Source: an uncultured Clostridia bacterium (lineage in GTDB: Bacteria > Bacillota > Clostridia > Oscillospirales > Ruminococcaceae). From it: a stretch of 64,000 nt of DNA. The translations under genes and the position numbers were made by a program. Numbering within the stretch: the stretch's first letter is position 1; the number at the start of each line of letters is the position of its first letter. This document shows positions 29,905 to 39,669 of this stretch, one piece after another. The DNA is taken from NCBI GenBank assembly GCA_945910815.1, contig CAMDZD010000001.1, forward strand, positions 124,001 to 188,000. The letters run 5' to 3'. Below the pieces are notes generated by a model. The model was not told the origin of the DNA. It saw only the letters and a list, made by a program, of their open reading frames with translations, and did no database searches.

Positions 29905-31977
29905 TTATATATCCCTTTCGTATCCGCATTCAGGCTTTTCACATACAAGCTTACCGTTTTTCTTTCCCTTTCTGAAAAGAGAGCTTCCGCACTGCGGACA
30001 TTTTTCTTCAACAGGTTCATTCCATGTCATGAAATTACATTCCGGAAATCCCTCACAGCCGTAAAAACTTCTTCCCTTTTTGGATTTCTTGACAAGAATC
30101 TTTTTACCGCAAAGAGGACAGTTACCCTTTGTTTCCTGAATGATTTTCCTTGTATTTTTACATTCAGGGAATCCCGAGCATGCTATAAATTTTCCGTAAG
30201 GTCCGTATTTTATTACCATTTTTTTACCGCAAAGCTCACATACTTCATCAGTTTCCTCATCGGGAACTTTTACACGCTTACCCTCCATAGCTTCTTCTGC
30301 TTTTTTTAGGGTATCGGCAAAATCAATGTAAAATTCATCAAGAGTTTTTACCCAGTCTTTTTCCCCGTGTTCGATACAGTCAAGATTGCTTTCCATCTGA
30401 GCCGTAAATTTATAGTCAACGATATTTTTGAAATGCTCTTTCATAAGCTCCGTAGTGACTTCTCCTAAATTTGTAGGTTTAAGCTGTTTTCCCTCATGTT
30501 CGACATAAAGTCTTGAAATGATTGTTGTAATTGTGGGAGCATATGTGCTTGGTCTGCCTATACCGTTTTCCTCAAGAGCCTTTATAAGTGTTGCTTCCGA
30601 ATATCTTGCGGGAGGCTGTGTGAAATGCTGATTTCCTGCAAGTGATTTTAAAACAAGCTTATCCCCGACTGAAAGCGGAGGGAGTTCCTTTTTATTTTCT
30701 TCATCATTATCAGTTGACTCTGTATAAAGAACCGTGAAACCGTCAAATTTTACTGAATATCCCGATGCTCTGAACATACAGCTACATGTTTCAATATCAA
30801 CTGAAACTGTATCAAGAAGTGCATTTTCCATCTGACATGCGATAAATCTTTCCCATATCAGTTTATAGAGTTTATACTGTTCATCAGTAAGGCTTGATTT
30901 TACCTTTGAGGGAGTGAGGTCTATAATAGATGGTCTTATAGCCTCATGAGCGTCCTGAGCGTTTTTCTTTGATTTGTATACCTTTGGAGTTGCAGGAAGA
31001 TAGCTTTTTCCGTATACTGATTCAATATAATCTCTTGCGGAATTTTGTGCCTCCTCGGATATTCTTAAACTATCAGTTCTCATATATGTTATAAGACCTA
31101 CTGCACCCATACCCTGAATATCGACACCCTCATAAAGTTCCTGAGCTATTTTCATAGTACGCTTTGATGCAAATCCGAGACGGCGTGAAGCGTCCTGTTG
31201 TAAGGTTGATGTTATAAAAGGAGGAGAGGGCTGTTTTTTTACGACTTTTTTTCTTACGGCTGTAACAGCATATTCCGCACCTTTAAGGCGTTCAAGAATA
31301 TCATGTGCAAACTTTCCGTCCGGCATATCAATTTTATTTCCGTCAACAGCTATGAGAGAGGCTTTAAAATCCTTTCCCGATGCTGAAAATACTGCATCGA
31401 CTGACCAGTATTCCTTTGGTGTGAATTTTCTTATTTCGTTTTCACGTTCAACAACAATTCTCACTGCTACTGACTGAACACGACCGGCAGAAAGACCTCT
31501 TTTCACCTTTTTCCAAAGGAACGGACTTAATTTATATCCTACAAGGCGGTCGAGAATACGTCTTGCCTGCTGTGCATTGACAAGGTCTATATTTATTTTA
31601 TGCGGATTGCTCATACCATTCTGAATACCGGTTTTAGTTATTTCGTTAAACTCAACACGGTTATTGTCATTCATATCGAGCTTAAGCATTTGTGCGATAT
31701 GCCATGAAATTGCCTCACCCTCACGGTCAGGGTCGGTTGCGAGATATACTTTTTCACATTTTTTAGCATGCTTTTTAAGCTCCTTGATAACGTCCTCCTT
31801 GCCTTTCATATCAACATACTGTGGCTGAAAGCCGTTTTCAACATCGACTCCGAGCTTTGATTTCGGGAGGTCACGCACATGACCCATTGATGCTATTACC
31901 TCGTATCCGTTTCCGAGATATTTCTGTATTGTCTTAGCCTTTGCAGGCGATTCCACTATAACTAAATTGCTGGACAT
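29905..31977 (-). CDS. topA: DNA topoisomerase I
   Basis: LVIVESPAKAKTIQKYLG, ATDPDREGEAISWHIA, ITYMRTDSLR, three C-terminal zinc fingers. Confidence 0.98.
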   Translation of the reverse strand: MSSNLVIVESPAKAKTIQKYLGNGYEVIASMGHVRDLPKSKLGVDVENGFQPQYVDMKGKEDVIKELKKHAKKCEKVYLATDPDREGEAISWHIAQMLKLDMNDNNRVEFNEITKTGIQNGMSNPHKINIDLVNAQQARRILDRLVGYKLSPFLWKKVKRGLSAGRVQSVAVRIVVERENEIRKFTPKEYWSVDAVFSASGKDFKASLIAVDGNKIDMPDGKFAHDILERLKGAEYAVTAVRKKVVKKQPSPPFITSTLQQDASRRLGFASKRTMKIAQELYEGVDIQGMGAVGLITYMRTDSLRISEEAQNSARDYIESVYGKSYLPATPKVYKSKKNAQDAHEAIRPSIIDLTPSKVKSSLTDEQYKLYKLIWERFIACQMENALLDTVSVDIETCSCMFRASGYSVKFDGFTVLYTESTDNDEENKKELPPLSVGDKLVLKSLAGNQHFTQPPARYSEATLIKALEENGIGRPSTYAPTITTIISRLYVEHEGKQLKPTNLGEVTTELMKEHFKNIVDYKFTAQMESNLDCIEHGEKDWVKTLDEFYIDFADTLKKAEEAMEGKRVKVPDEETDEVCELCGKKMVIKYGPYGKFIACSGFPECKNTRKIIQETKGNCPLCGKKILVKKSKKGRSFYGCEGFPECNFMTWNEPVEEKCPQCGSSLFRKGKKNGKLVCEKPECGYERDI

Positions 31978-32063
31978 TCTCTATTCACTCCTGCTGAATT
32001 TAAAAATTTTTCTGAAAATATTATACATAGATATTCTCAAAGAAATTACAATTTTTTATGAAT

Positions 32064-33230
32064 TTATTTCAATCCGTATATTTTGCCCGGAAAAGACTGG
32101 ATAACATCATCAAATTCCAGATTCGTTATTTCTGCAATAAGTTCGGAAACATCATATCCGAGCCTGTCAGATATTACATCAATATGAGTTTTACCCTGCA
32201 TAAGTATTCTTATTATTTCTTTCTGTATATCCGAAAATTCAGACAAATCGCTGACTTTTTCGGATTCGGCAGAATTTTCGGAACTTTCCGGAATTTCGGG
32301 AACGGTTTCAGATTTAATATCCGGTTCATCTGTTTCCGGAATGACTTCATCATCATCAAAAAGATTGAAATATCCTGTTATATCTTCATAGCCGTAAACC
32401 GGAACTGCACCGTCACGGAGAAATTTTATATTTCCCGCATAGCTTTTGTCATATATATTTGCCGGAGGAACACAGAAAACTTCCCTGTTCTGTTCGAGAG
32501 CAAGCTCCGCAGTAATAAGCGAACCGCTTTTCTCTCCAGCCTCAACGACAACGACTCCACGGCTTAATCCCGAAAGTATACGGTTTCTTTTCGGAAAATT
32601 CTGCTGAAGCGGAGGAGTTCCGAGAGGATATTCGCTTATAAATACTCCGCCGTTTTTAAGTACTGAATCACGGTAAATAAAATTTTCTCTCGGATAGTCA
32701 ACATCAAGACCGCATGCCATAACACAGACTGTCGGACAGCCAACGCTTACCGCACCGAGATGTGAATTTATATCCGTACCCCTTGCAAAACCACTCACTA
32801 TAATAAAGCCACTTTGTGCAAGTTCACGGGCAAGACGGTCAGCAATCATAAGGCTTTGATTTGAAGAACGTCTTGCTCCTACGATAGTTATTGCGGGCAT
32901 ACGGTTAAGACATTCTATATCACCTTTATAGAAAAGCACGGCAGGGGGATTGTATATATTTTTGAGATACTGCGGATATTCACGGCTTGAAAATCCTGTA
33001 ACGGAAATTCCATGCTCCTTGTATATTTCAATAAGCTTCATACAGCTTTCAAGGGATATGCTTCTTATATTTGAGAGTTCTTTCTGATTCAGTTTTAAAC
33101 CATGAGTATCTCTGCAAAGTTCCCAGTAAGCTACGGCAGGGTCATCAAAGCACTGCATGGCAGTCCAGAGGCGTTCACTTCCGATTCCGAAAACTTCAGT
33201 AAGCCACAGCCAGTATTTGACCTTATCCAT
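32064..33230 (-). CDS. dprA: DNA-processing protein DprA/Smf
   Basis: TIVGARRSSNQS, VSGFARGTDINSHLGAV, RNRILSGLSRGVVVVEAGEKSGSLITAELALEQNREVFCVP. Confidence 0.95.
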   Translation of the reverse strand: MDKVKYWLWLTEVFGIGSERLWTAMQCFDDPAVAYWELCRDTHGLKLNQKELSNIRSISLESCMKLIEIYKEHGISVTGFSSREYPQYLKNIYNPPAVLFYKGDIECLNRMPAITIVGARRSSNQSLMIADRLARELAQSGFIIVSGFARGTDINSHLGAVSVGCPTVCVMACGLDVDYPRENFIYRDSVLKNGGVFISEYPLGTPPLQQNFPKRNRILSGLSRGVVVVEAGEKSGSLITAELALEQNREVFCVPPANIYDKSYAGNIKFLRDGAVPVYGYEDITGYFNLFDDDEVIPETDEPDIKSETVPEIPESSENSAESEKVSDLSEFSDIQKEIIRILMQGKTHIDVISDRLGYDVSELIAEITNLEFDDVIQSFPGKIYGLK

Positions 33231-34008
33231 TGCGTTTCATCTCCCACATAAGAATACCGCATGCCATTCCGGCATTAAGGGAATTTATAGTGCCATGCAT
33301 AGGGATAGTTATTCTGAAACTGCATTTTTCCGAAACTTCTTCCGGAAGTCCGTTTCCCTCATTTCCGATAAATACAGCACAGCCTCCTTGAAGACTGATA
33401 TTATTTATGCTGACTGCATCGGTATCTATTACGGACGCAAAGGATTTTATATTTTTTTCTGAAAGTTCAGAGAATATTATATCCGTATCGGGTTCATTGT
33501 ATATTTTCATTCGGAATACTGACCCCATTGTAGAGCGTATAACTTTCGGATTATATAAATCACAGCATTCAGAAGTTATTATTCCGTCTATTCCGAGTGC
33601 ATCGGCAGTACGGATAATCATTCCCATATTTCCGGGGTCCTGAACTCTGTGAAGAATTATATATTTTCCGTCAGAATCAAGATTAAGCTTTTTTGCAGGC
33701 GGAATACTGCATACAGCAAATACTCCCTGAGTTTTTTCGGTCTGAGCGATTTTGTTCCCAAGTTCATTTGAAATTACAATAAGCCTTGTGTTATTCAAAT
33801 CAGCCTGTGAAATTTCTGATTCAAACCGTTCAAAAGCCTGCTGAGTAATGATTAAATATTTAAGACCGCTGTTTTCTTTTAAAGCGTCCATAACTATTCT
33901 GAGTCCCTCAAGCACGAACATATTATATGCGGAACGTTCTTTTTTTGATTCCGAAAGCTTTCTGTAAAGCTTAACAGCAGGGTTATCCTTTGAGGTTATT
34001 ATTTCCAT
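33223..34008 (-). CDS. SpoU/TrmH-family RNA 2'-O-methyltransferase
   Basis: LHRVQDPGNMGMIIRTADALGIDGII, VFIGNEGNGLPEEV, IPMHGTINSLNAGMACGI. Confidence 0.92.
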   Translation of the reverse strand: MEIITSKDNPAVKLYRKLSESKKERSAYNMFVLEGLRIVMDALKENSGLKYLIITQQAFERFESEISQADLNNTRLIVISNELGNKIAQTEKTQGVFAVCSIPPAKKLNLDSDGKYIILHRVQDPGNMGMIIRTADALGIDGIITSECCDLYNPKVIRSTMGSVFRMKIYNEPDTDIIFSELSEKNIKSFASVIDTDAVSINNISLQGGCAVFIGNEGNGLPEEVSEKCSFRITIPMHGTINSLNAGMACGILMWEMKRNG

Positions 34009-34024
34009 TTCCTGTCCCCTTTTT

Positions 34025-34061
34025 ATAAACAAAACACGCTCTTTTAATTAAGGAGCGTGTT
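34025..34061 (-). terminator. Terminator after rplT
   Basis: AACACGCTC...GAGCGTGTT then T-rich on the minus strand. Confidence 0.75.
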
Positions 34062-34077
34062 TATAATCAAAAAACGA

Positions 34078-34431
34078 TTAGAGAGAAGCCTTTGCCTTTT
34101 CAGCAATTGCAGTAAATCCGGAAGCATCGTTTATAGCTATTTCAGAAAGCATTTTTCTGTTGAGAGTAATTCCAGCCTTCTTACAGCCGTTCATGAATGT
34201 TGAATAGTTCATACCATTGAGCTGAGCAGCTGCTGAAATTCTTGTAATCCAGATTCTTCTGAAGTTTCTCTTTCTCTGCTTTCTTCCGATGTATGCATAG
34301 TTGCCTGATTTCATTACGGCCTGTTTAGCCATTTTAAAGTGCTTGCTCTTAGCACCGAAGTAACCCTTTGCGAGTTTAAGTGTCTTATTTCTTCTCTTGC
34401 GAGTCATCATTGCACCCTTAACACGAGCCAT
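34078..34431 (-). CDS. rplT: 50S ribosomal protein L20
   Basis: [51 protein letters not shown]. Confidence 0.98.
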   Translation of the reverse strand: MARVKGAMMTRKRRNKTLKLAKGYFGAKSKHFKMAKQAVMKSGNYAYIGRKQRKRNFRRIWITRISAAAQLNGMNYSTFMNGCKKAGITLNRKMLSEIAINDASGFTAIAEKAKASL

Positions 34432-34467
34432 AGTTCTTTTACCTCCAAAAAATTATTTTTTAAGCGA

Positions 34468-34671
34468 TTACATATAAGGAACGAGTTTTTTGATTGCCGG
34501 AGCATTTGCAGTTCCGCAAAGTCCGGAATTTCTTGCAATTCTCTTACGCTTAGTATCCTTCTGAGTAAGTCTGTGTCTCTTGTTTGTGTGCTGATACTTA
34601 ACCTTGCCACTGCCTGTAATCTTAAAACGCTTCTTAGCACCTGAATGTGTTTTTACTTTAACTTTTGCCAT
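34468..34671 (-). CDS. rpmI: 50S ribosomal protein L35
   Basis: [33 protein letters not shown]. Confidence 0.97.
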   Translation of the reverse strand: MAKVKVKTHSGAKKRFKITGSGKVKYQHTNKRHRLTQKDTKRKRIARNSGLCGTANAPAIKKLVPYM

Positions 34672-34686
34672 TTTAGTATATCCTCC

Positions 34687-35205
34687 TTATTTTGATGATT
34701 TAGGAGAGACGAACATCACAAGGCTTCGTCCTTCCATTTTGGCGGGCTTTTCAACAGTGCCGACAGATGAAACTGCTTCTTTGAATCGCTCAAGCAATTC
34801 CTCTCCCAGCTGAGGGTGAGCAATAGCACGCTTGCGGAATCTTATTGAAACCTTGAGTTTATCACCTGATTTCAGGAATTTTTCCGCCTGATTAACTTTA
34901 GTTTCAAAGTCGTGTGTATCGATAGTGGAAAACATTCTGATTTCTTTAATTGAAACAACCTTCTGATTTTTCTTAGCTTCTTTTTCACGCTTTGTCTGTT
35001 CAAAGCAGAATTTACCGTAATCCATAATACGGCATACAGGCGGTGTAGCCTGCGGAGCGATTTTTACCAAATCAAGATTCTTTTCAAATGCGATTTTCTG
35101 GGCATCTCTGGCGGACATAACGCCGAGCTTCTTACCATCAGCGTCGATTACGAGAATTTCTTTATCTCTTATTTCTTCGTTGATTTGCAGTTCCTGTTTG
35201 CTAAT
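34687..35205 (-). CDS. infC: Translation initiation factor IF-3, probable ATT start (TTG at 35211 is the alternative)
   Basis: INEEIRDKEILVIDADGKKLGVMS...LDLVKIAPQATPPVCRIMDYGKF; GGAGG at 35215-35219 is 9 nt from ATT but only 3 nt from TTG. Confidence 0.93.
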   Translation of the reverse strand: MSKQELQINEEIRDKEILVIDADGKKLGVMSARDAQKIAFEKNLDLVKIAPQATPPVCRIMDYGKFCFEQTKREKEAKKNQKVVSIKEIRMFSTIDTHDFETKVNQAEKFLKSGDKLKVSIRFRKRAIAHPQLGEELLERFKEAVSSVGTVEKPAKMEGRSLVMFVSPKSSK

Positions 35206-35236
35206 GTTCAAGCACCTCCAAAAAAATTATAGAAAC

Positions 35237-35273
35237 AAAAAATGAGTGCAGAATCGTAAAAAATCCCGCACTC
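35237..35273 (-). terminator. Candidate transcription attenuator in the infC-rpmI-rplT leader
   Basis: GAGTGCGGGA...TTCTGCACTC hairpin followed by ATTTTTTG on the minus strand, between promoter and infC. Confidence 0.7.
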
Positions 35274-35370
35274 AGAGAACGCATAACAAATCTGAAATAC
35301 TTATTGACCGCACAACTTAACAAACATCATGACGGTGAGAACGGGAAAATTCTGCTTTGTTTACCGGATT

Positions 35371-35399
35371 ATTATACAACACAAAAGCCCTTTTGTCAA
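35371..35399 (-). promoter_or_regulatory. Putative sigmaA promoter (TTGACA-17-TATAAT) for the infC operon
   Basis: Perfect consensus hexamers and 17-nt spacer. Confidence 0.85.
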
Positions 35400-35423
35400 G
35401 GGCTTTGCAATTATATTTTTTAT

Positions 35424-36035
35424 TTAACGATTACAGAAATCTTTCAGCTTGTCCCAGAGCATAAATCTTACTTCATATTTTTCAGGTTTCCGAATCATAT
35501 CAAGCTCACGGGGGCTGAAAAATTCCTGTTCAATTTCTTTATCGTCAGTTATTTCGGACGCCATAGGAATACACAGAGGAGGATACATAACGCACCACCA
35601 GTTATGACCTTCCGCACTGCCTATTGTAACTCTTACTGCATCGTAATCGCCGGCAGGCATAGTAATATCTCCATAAGTACGTTCATCGAAAAACATTTTA
35701 GTTTCCTCGACACTGATTTCATAGTCAAAGCCGTATTCGTCAATAACAGCCTGTGCGATTTCATGTATTTTTTCGAGATTTTCTGCCGATACGTTTTTAA
35801 AATCCTCAAAGCTTACTGTTTTTCCGAAAATTTCCTCTGAATGTTCAAGTATGGCATCACGGACTTTCAGTTTAAGTGACTGGTCAGCAATACTGTCGGA
35901 ATTTGCAAGTATATGCATACGCAATACATTTTCCCTTAAACTGTCAAGACTTTTTCCGACCTGTACAAAATTTGATATTATAACAGTCAGAATAACAGAT
36001 ACGCCAATAAGTTTCCATGATATTTTTTTAAACAT
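35424..36035 (-). CDS. spoIIR: Stage II sporulation protein R-like
   Basis: LRMHILANSDSIADQSLKLKVRDAIL, FDERTYGDITMPAGDYDAVRVTIGSAEGHNWWCVMYPPLC. Confidence 0.92.
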   Translation of the reverse strand: MFKKISWKLIGVSVILTVIISNFVQVGKSLDSLRENVLRMHILANSDSIADQSLKLKVRDAILEHSEEIFGKTVSFEDFKNVSAENLEKIHEIAQAVIDEYGFDYEISVEETKMFFDERTYGDITMPAGDYDAVRVTIGSAEGHNWWCVMYPPLCIPMASEITDDKEIEQEFFSPRELDMIRKPEKYEVRFMLWDKLKDFCNR

Positions 36036-36076
36036 CTCAATCACCTCAATAAAGATGATTGGATAATTTTCAGATT

Positions 36077-37285
36077 TTATTCAGCCTTTTCAAGATATTC
36101 CATACTGCAATAGCCTTCAGAACCGTTCCAGCTTACCTTTGCCCAGCCGTCCTTTATTTCGGAAACATTTATTTTAGTTCCCTTTGGAATACGTGTGACA
36201 ATGCTGTCAGACTTGTCAGCTGATTTTCTCATGTTAAGAGGGTCTTTTTCTGTTTTGACTATATACTGTGATTCAGTATCAGCTGATTTAAGATATGTCA
36301 TATTGCAGTAGCCTTCAGAACCGTTCCAGCTTACCTTTGCCCAGCCGTCTTTGATTTCGGAAACATCTACTTTAGTTCCCTTTGGAATACGTGCAAGAAC
36401 AGTTCCCGACATATCGGGGGTTTTTCTCATATTAAGTGGGTCGTCCTTTGTGGCTATTACATACTGTGAAACTGTATTTTCATCTGATGATTTAGTGAGA
36501 TATGCCGTACTGCAATAACCCTCTGAACCGTTCCACTTTACTTTTGCCCAGCCGTTGCTGATTTCATAGACATCTACAACAGTACCCTTTGGAATGTATG
36601 CAATGATAGTTCCTGACATATCGGGAGATTTTCTCATATTGAGAGCATCTTCCTTTGTAGATACTGTATATTTTTCCGCAACTGCCGTTTCAGATGATGA
36701 ACCGGAATTTCCGGAATTTTCAGAATCGCTGAAAAACAAATCAGCTTCGCTTTTTCTTCTGTTTATAAGTCCCGAAAGAACCTTTCCGCCTGATGTAACG
36801 ATATAGTTCGCATATGCGGAACGTGCCTCGTCCTCTGTCATAGTACCCTGCAAGTATTTTACAAGCGGTGAATTTTTTATCATAGATGTTCCACCACCGG
36901 TATTGTATGTAAAGCTTACAAGGGCATCAAACTGATTCTGATTCATGTCAATTCCGTCAGTCTGCTTTCTTACGTTTGGTATACAGTAATTATTTATAGC
37001 CTTTTCCATTTCAGCGGAAGCTTCTTCTTCAGTAATGGAATGCTGACCGCTTGAATGCGCCTTATCTCCGCATTTTGTGCCATATCCTATTGATGACTGA
37101 CTGCTGTCATAATAGCATGTCGGGCTGAAGCCTTCTTTTTCACAGATGAAATCAATACCATTCTGGCTTATAGAAAGCTCGTCAGCAGTAACTGCACCTG
37201 CATACAGTCCGCTTACCGGAAATGTTCCCATAAAAACGGTAAGACCGGTAACAAATACGCATACTTTTCCGATTAATTTTTTCAC
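36077..37285 (-). CDS. Secreted GH24 (phage-type) lysozyme with three SH3b repeats
   Basis: Signal peptide; FICEKEGFSPTCYYDSSQSSIGYGTKCGDKA; three NMRKsxDxS..GWAKVxWNGSEGYC repeats; GTG 37285 with GGAGG. Confidence 0.88.
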   Translation of the reverse strand: MKKLIGKVCVFVTGLTVFMGTFPVSGLYAGAVTADELSISQNGIDFICEKEGFSPTCYYDSSQSSIGYGTKCGDKAHSSGQHSITEEEASAEMEKAINNYCIPNVRKQTDGIDMNQNQFDALVSFTYNTGGGTSMIKNSPLVKYLQGTMTEDEARSAYANYIVTSGGKVLSGLINRRKSEADLFFSDSENSGNSGSSSETAVAEKYTVSTKEDALNMRKSPDMSGTIIAYIPKGTVVDVYEISNGWAKVKWNGSEGYCSTAYLTKSSDENTVSQYVIATKDDPLNMRKTPDMSGTVLARIPKGTKVDVSEIKDGWAKVSWNGSEGYCNMTYLKSADTESQYIVKTEKDPLNMRKSADKSDSIVTRIPKGTKINVSEIKDGWAKVSWNGSEGYCSMEYLEKAE

Positions 37286-37493
37286 TTTTATACCTCCAGT
37301 AATATTGAAATACAAGCCTATTATAACAGAGCATTTCCGATATGTCAAGCCTTGTTGAAAATTGTTTCGCTTTATTGCTGAATATTTTCAGGATTATATC
37401 AGATTTTTTATTAATTATATACTAAATTTCCTGATGATTTTAATATTACAGAGAGCATAATTATTCTTTTTGTAAAGAGCTACAAAAAAGCAG

Positions 37494-37522
37494 TTGACTT
37501 AAACAAACGATAAAGGTATAAT
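37494..37522 (+). promoter_or_regulatory. Putative sigmaA promoter (TTGACT-17-TATAAT) for murT-gatD
   Basis: Near-consensus, 17-nt spacer. Confidence 0.7.
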
Positions 37523-37566
37523 AATAGATGTATAAATCATTATAGAAGAAAGGCAATGGGTGTGAA

Positions 37567-38940
37567 ATGAAAAAGCCAATAAGATTTTATCTTGCAGTTT
37601 TCGGCGGAAAGCTTATGATTAAGCTTATGCGTCTTATGAAAAGAAACGCAACAAATCTTCCGGGAGAAGCCTCGCTGATATTCTTTCCGAAACTTCTGCA
37701 TTATATCGATATGCCGGAAAAGGTTATCGCAATAACAGGTACTAACGGAAAAACAACCGTATCAAATATGATTTCAGATATTCTTGAAGGAAACGGCTAT
37801 GAATTTATCTCCAACAGATTCGGAGGAAATGTAGATACCGGAATAGCATCGATACTTCTGAGCGACTGTACATTTTCGGGAAAATGCCGTGCAAAAATGG
37901 CAGTATTTGAAGTAGACGAAAGAAGTGCCGGAAGAATACTTCCATTTGTAAAGCCTGATTATCTTGTATGCACAAACTTACAGAGAGATTCTATGAAAAG
38001 AAATGCCCATACGGAATATATATTCAACTTTCTGAACAGTAATATTTCAGATAAAACAACACTGATTCTCAATGCTGATGATATTATAAGTTCATCATTA
38101 AGACCTGAAAACAAAAGAGCATATTTCGGAATAAAGCGTCAGCCGAATGAGGAATCAAACGACAAGAGCATTATCTGCGATGCTGTACTTTGTCCGAAAT
38201 GTCATGCACATCTTGTATTCGATTTCAAGAGATATAATCATATCGGACTTGCTCACTGTGAAAAATGCGGATACAAAAATCCGACAGCAAATTACTGCGT
38301 TGAAAATATCGACTATGAAAACAAGAAGCTTATCATAAATCACAACGGAACTACCGAAGAATACCCTCTTGTTGAGAAGCGTATAACAGATATTTACAAT
38401 ACATCTTCAGCAATTGCACTTACAAGAGAATTCGGAGTATCTCATGAAAACGTTGTGAAAATACTTTCAAAGGCAAAAATAGTAAAAACACGATATGACA
38501 ATTACAGAATAGGAAATCATGAGATTATAATATCACTTGCAAAGGGGCAGAATCCCGTTGCATGTTCGGGAGTATGCAATGCCGTATCAAAGGAATCAGG
38601 AAACAAAGCAGTTATAATGATTCTTGAGGATTACTATGATGCTCAGAGAACATCTGAAAATCTTGCATGGATTTATGAGACAGATTTTGAATATCTCAAC
38701 GATGACAGCATAAAACAGATTATAGTCGGAGGAAAACGCTGTTCGGATTATCTTTTAAGACTTCTTATGGCAGGAATTGACCGTGAAAAGATAAGCATAT
38801 GCGATTCCGAAACGGATACTGTATCATTCCTTAAACCCGAAAACGCTGAAAAAATTATGATTATGTATGACCTTTTCAATACAAAATCACTCGATATAAT
38901 AAAAACTCAGCTTGAAGAAAAATTAGGAGGCAAAAAATAA
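37567..38940 (+). CDS. murT: Lipid II isoglutaminyl synthase subunit MurT
   Basis: AITGTNGKTTVSNMISDIL Mur-ligase P-loop, CPKCHAHLVFDFKRYNHIGLAHCEKCG insert, C-terminal DUF1727-like region. Confidence 0.9.
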   Translation: MKKPIRFYLAVFGGKLMIKLMRLMKRNATNLPGEASLIFFPKLLHYIDMPEKVIAITGTNGKTTVSNMISDILEGNGYEFISNRFGGNVDTGIASILLSDCTFSGKCRAKMAVFEVDERSAGRILPFVKPDYLVCTNLQRDSMKRNAHTEYIFNFLNSNISDKTTLILNADDIISSSLRPENKRAYFGIKRQPNEESNDKSIICDAVLCPKCHAHLVFDFKRYNHIGLAHCEKCGYKNPTANYCVENIDYENKKLIINHNGTTEEYPLVEKRITDIYNTSSAIALTREFGVSHENVVKILSKAKIVKTRYDNYRIGNHEIIISLAKGQNPVACSGVCNAVSKESGNKAVIMILEDYYDAQRTSENLAWIYETDFEYLNDDSIKQIIVGGKRCSDYLLRLLMAGIDREKISICDSETDTVSFLKPENAEKIMIMYDLFNTKSLDIIKTQLEEKLGGKK

Positions 38941-39653
38941 TGACAGTTGAAATTCTTTATTCAGAAGTCTGCAATCTTTTCGGAGATATAGGAAATGTTC
39001 GCTATCTTGAAAAATCACTTCCCGATTCGGAATTTATATATACACGTCTCGGAGACAAGCCGTATTTTGCCGATAACAAAGTAAACTTAATATATCTCGG
39101 TTCAATGAGCGAAAGCGTTCAGGAGCTTGTTATAAAGGAGCTTGAACCATATAAATCAAAAATCAGTGATATGATTTCAGACGGCACAGCCTTTATAATT
39201 ACGGGAAGTGGTGTTGATATATTCGGAAAATCAATAGTTGACGGTGACAGCGGAGAAGCTTTAAAAGGTCTCGGAATTGTTGATATGAAAGTAACACGTG
39301 ACATGAATCACCGTTACAGCGGATTTGTACTTGCTGAAAGAGATAATCTTGAATTTGTTGGATTTCAGGCACAGTTTACGCAGTCAATAATTGAAAAACC
39401 CGAACGGCGTTTTCTTAAAGTAAAAAAAGGCAGGGGTATGAATGAAAATTCAGATTATGAGGGAATTAAAATAAATAATTTCTATGCTACAAATCTCTTA
39501 GGGCCTTTTCTGCTTGTAAATCCTCTTTTTACAAAAAAACTTCTATCGGATATTTCCGGAAAAGAAATCATAACTGCTTTTGAAAATGAAGCCGTTGAAG
39601 CATATAAAAAACGTATTGAGGATTTTAAAAATCCGTCAATAAAAGTACACTGA
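38940..39653 (+). CDS. gatD: Lipid II isoglutaminyl synthase glutaminase subunit GatD
   Basis: ILYSEVCNLFGDIGNVRYL, FIITGSGVDIFG; overlaps the murT stop by 1 nt. Confidence 0.82.
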   Translation: MTVEILYSEVCNLFGDIGNVRYLEKSLPDSEFIYTRLGDKPYFADNKVNLIYLGSMSESVQELVIKELEPYKSKISDMISDGTAFIITGSGVDIFGKSIVDGDSGEALKGLGIVDMKVTRDMNHRYSGFVLAERDNLEFVGFQAQFTQSIIEKPERRFLKVKKGRGMNENSDYEGIKINNFYATNLLGPFLLVNPLFTKKLLSDISGKEIITAFENEAVEAYKKRIEDFKNPSIKVH

Positions 39654-39669
39654 TTAAGGAAGAATTAAA

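Noticed and set aside
29509-30309. 266-aa plus-strand ORF opposite trmFO/topA
   Set aside because: Fully antisense to two confidently assigned genes; no domain or RBS support
32058-32567. 169-aa plus-strand ORF opposite dprA
   Set aside because: Antisense to the DprA Rossmann and C-terminal region; F/R/Y-rich artefact composition
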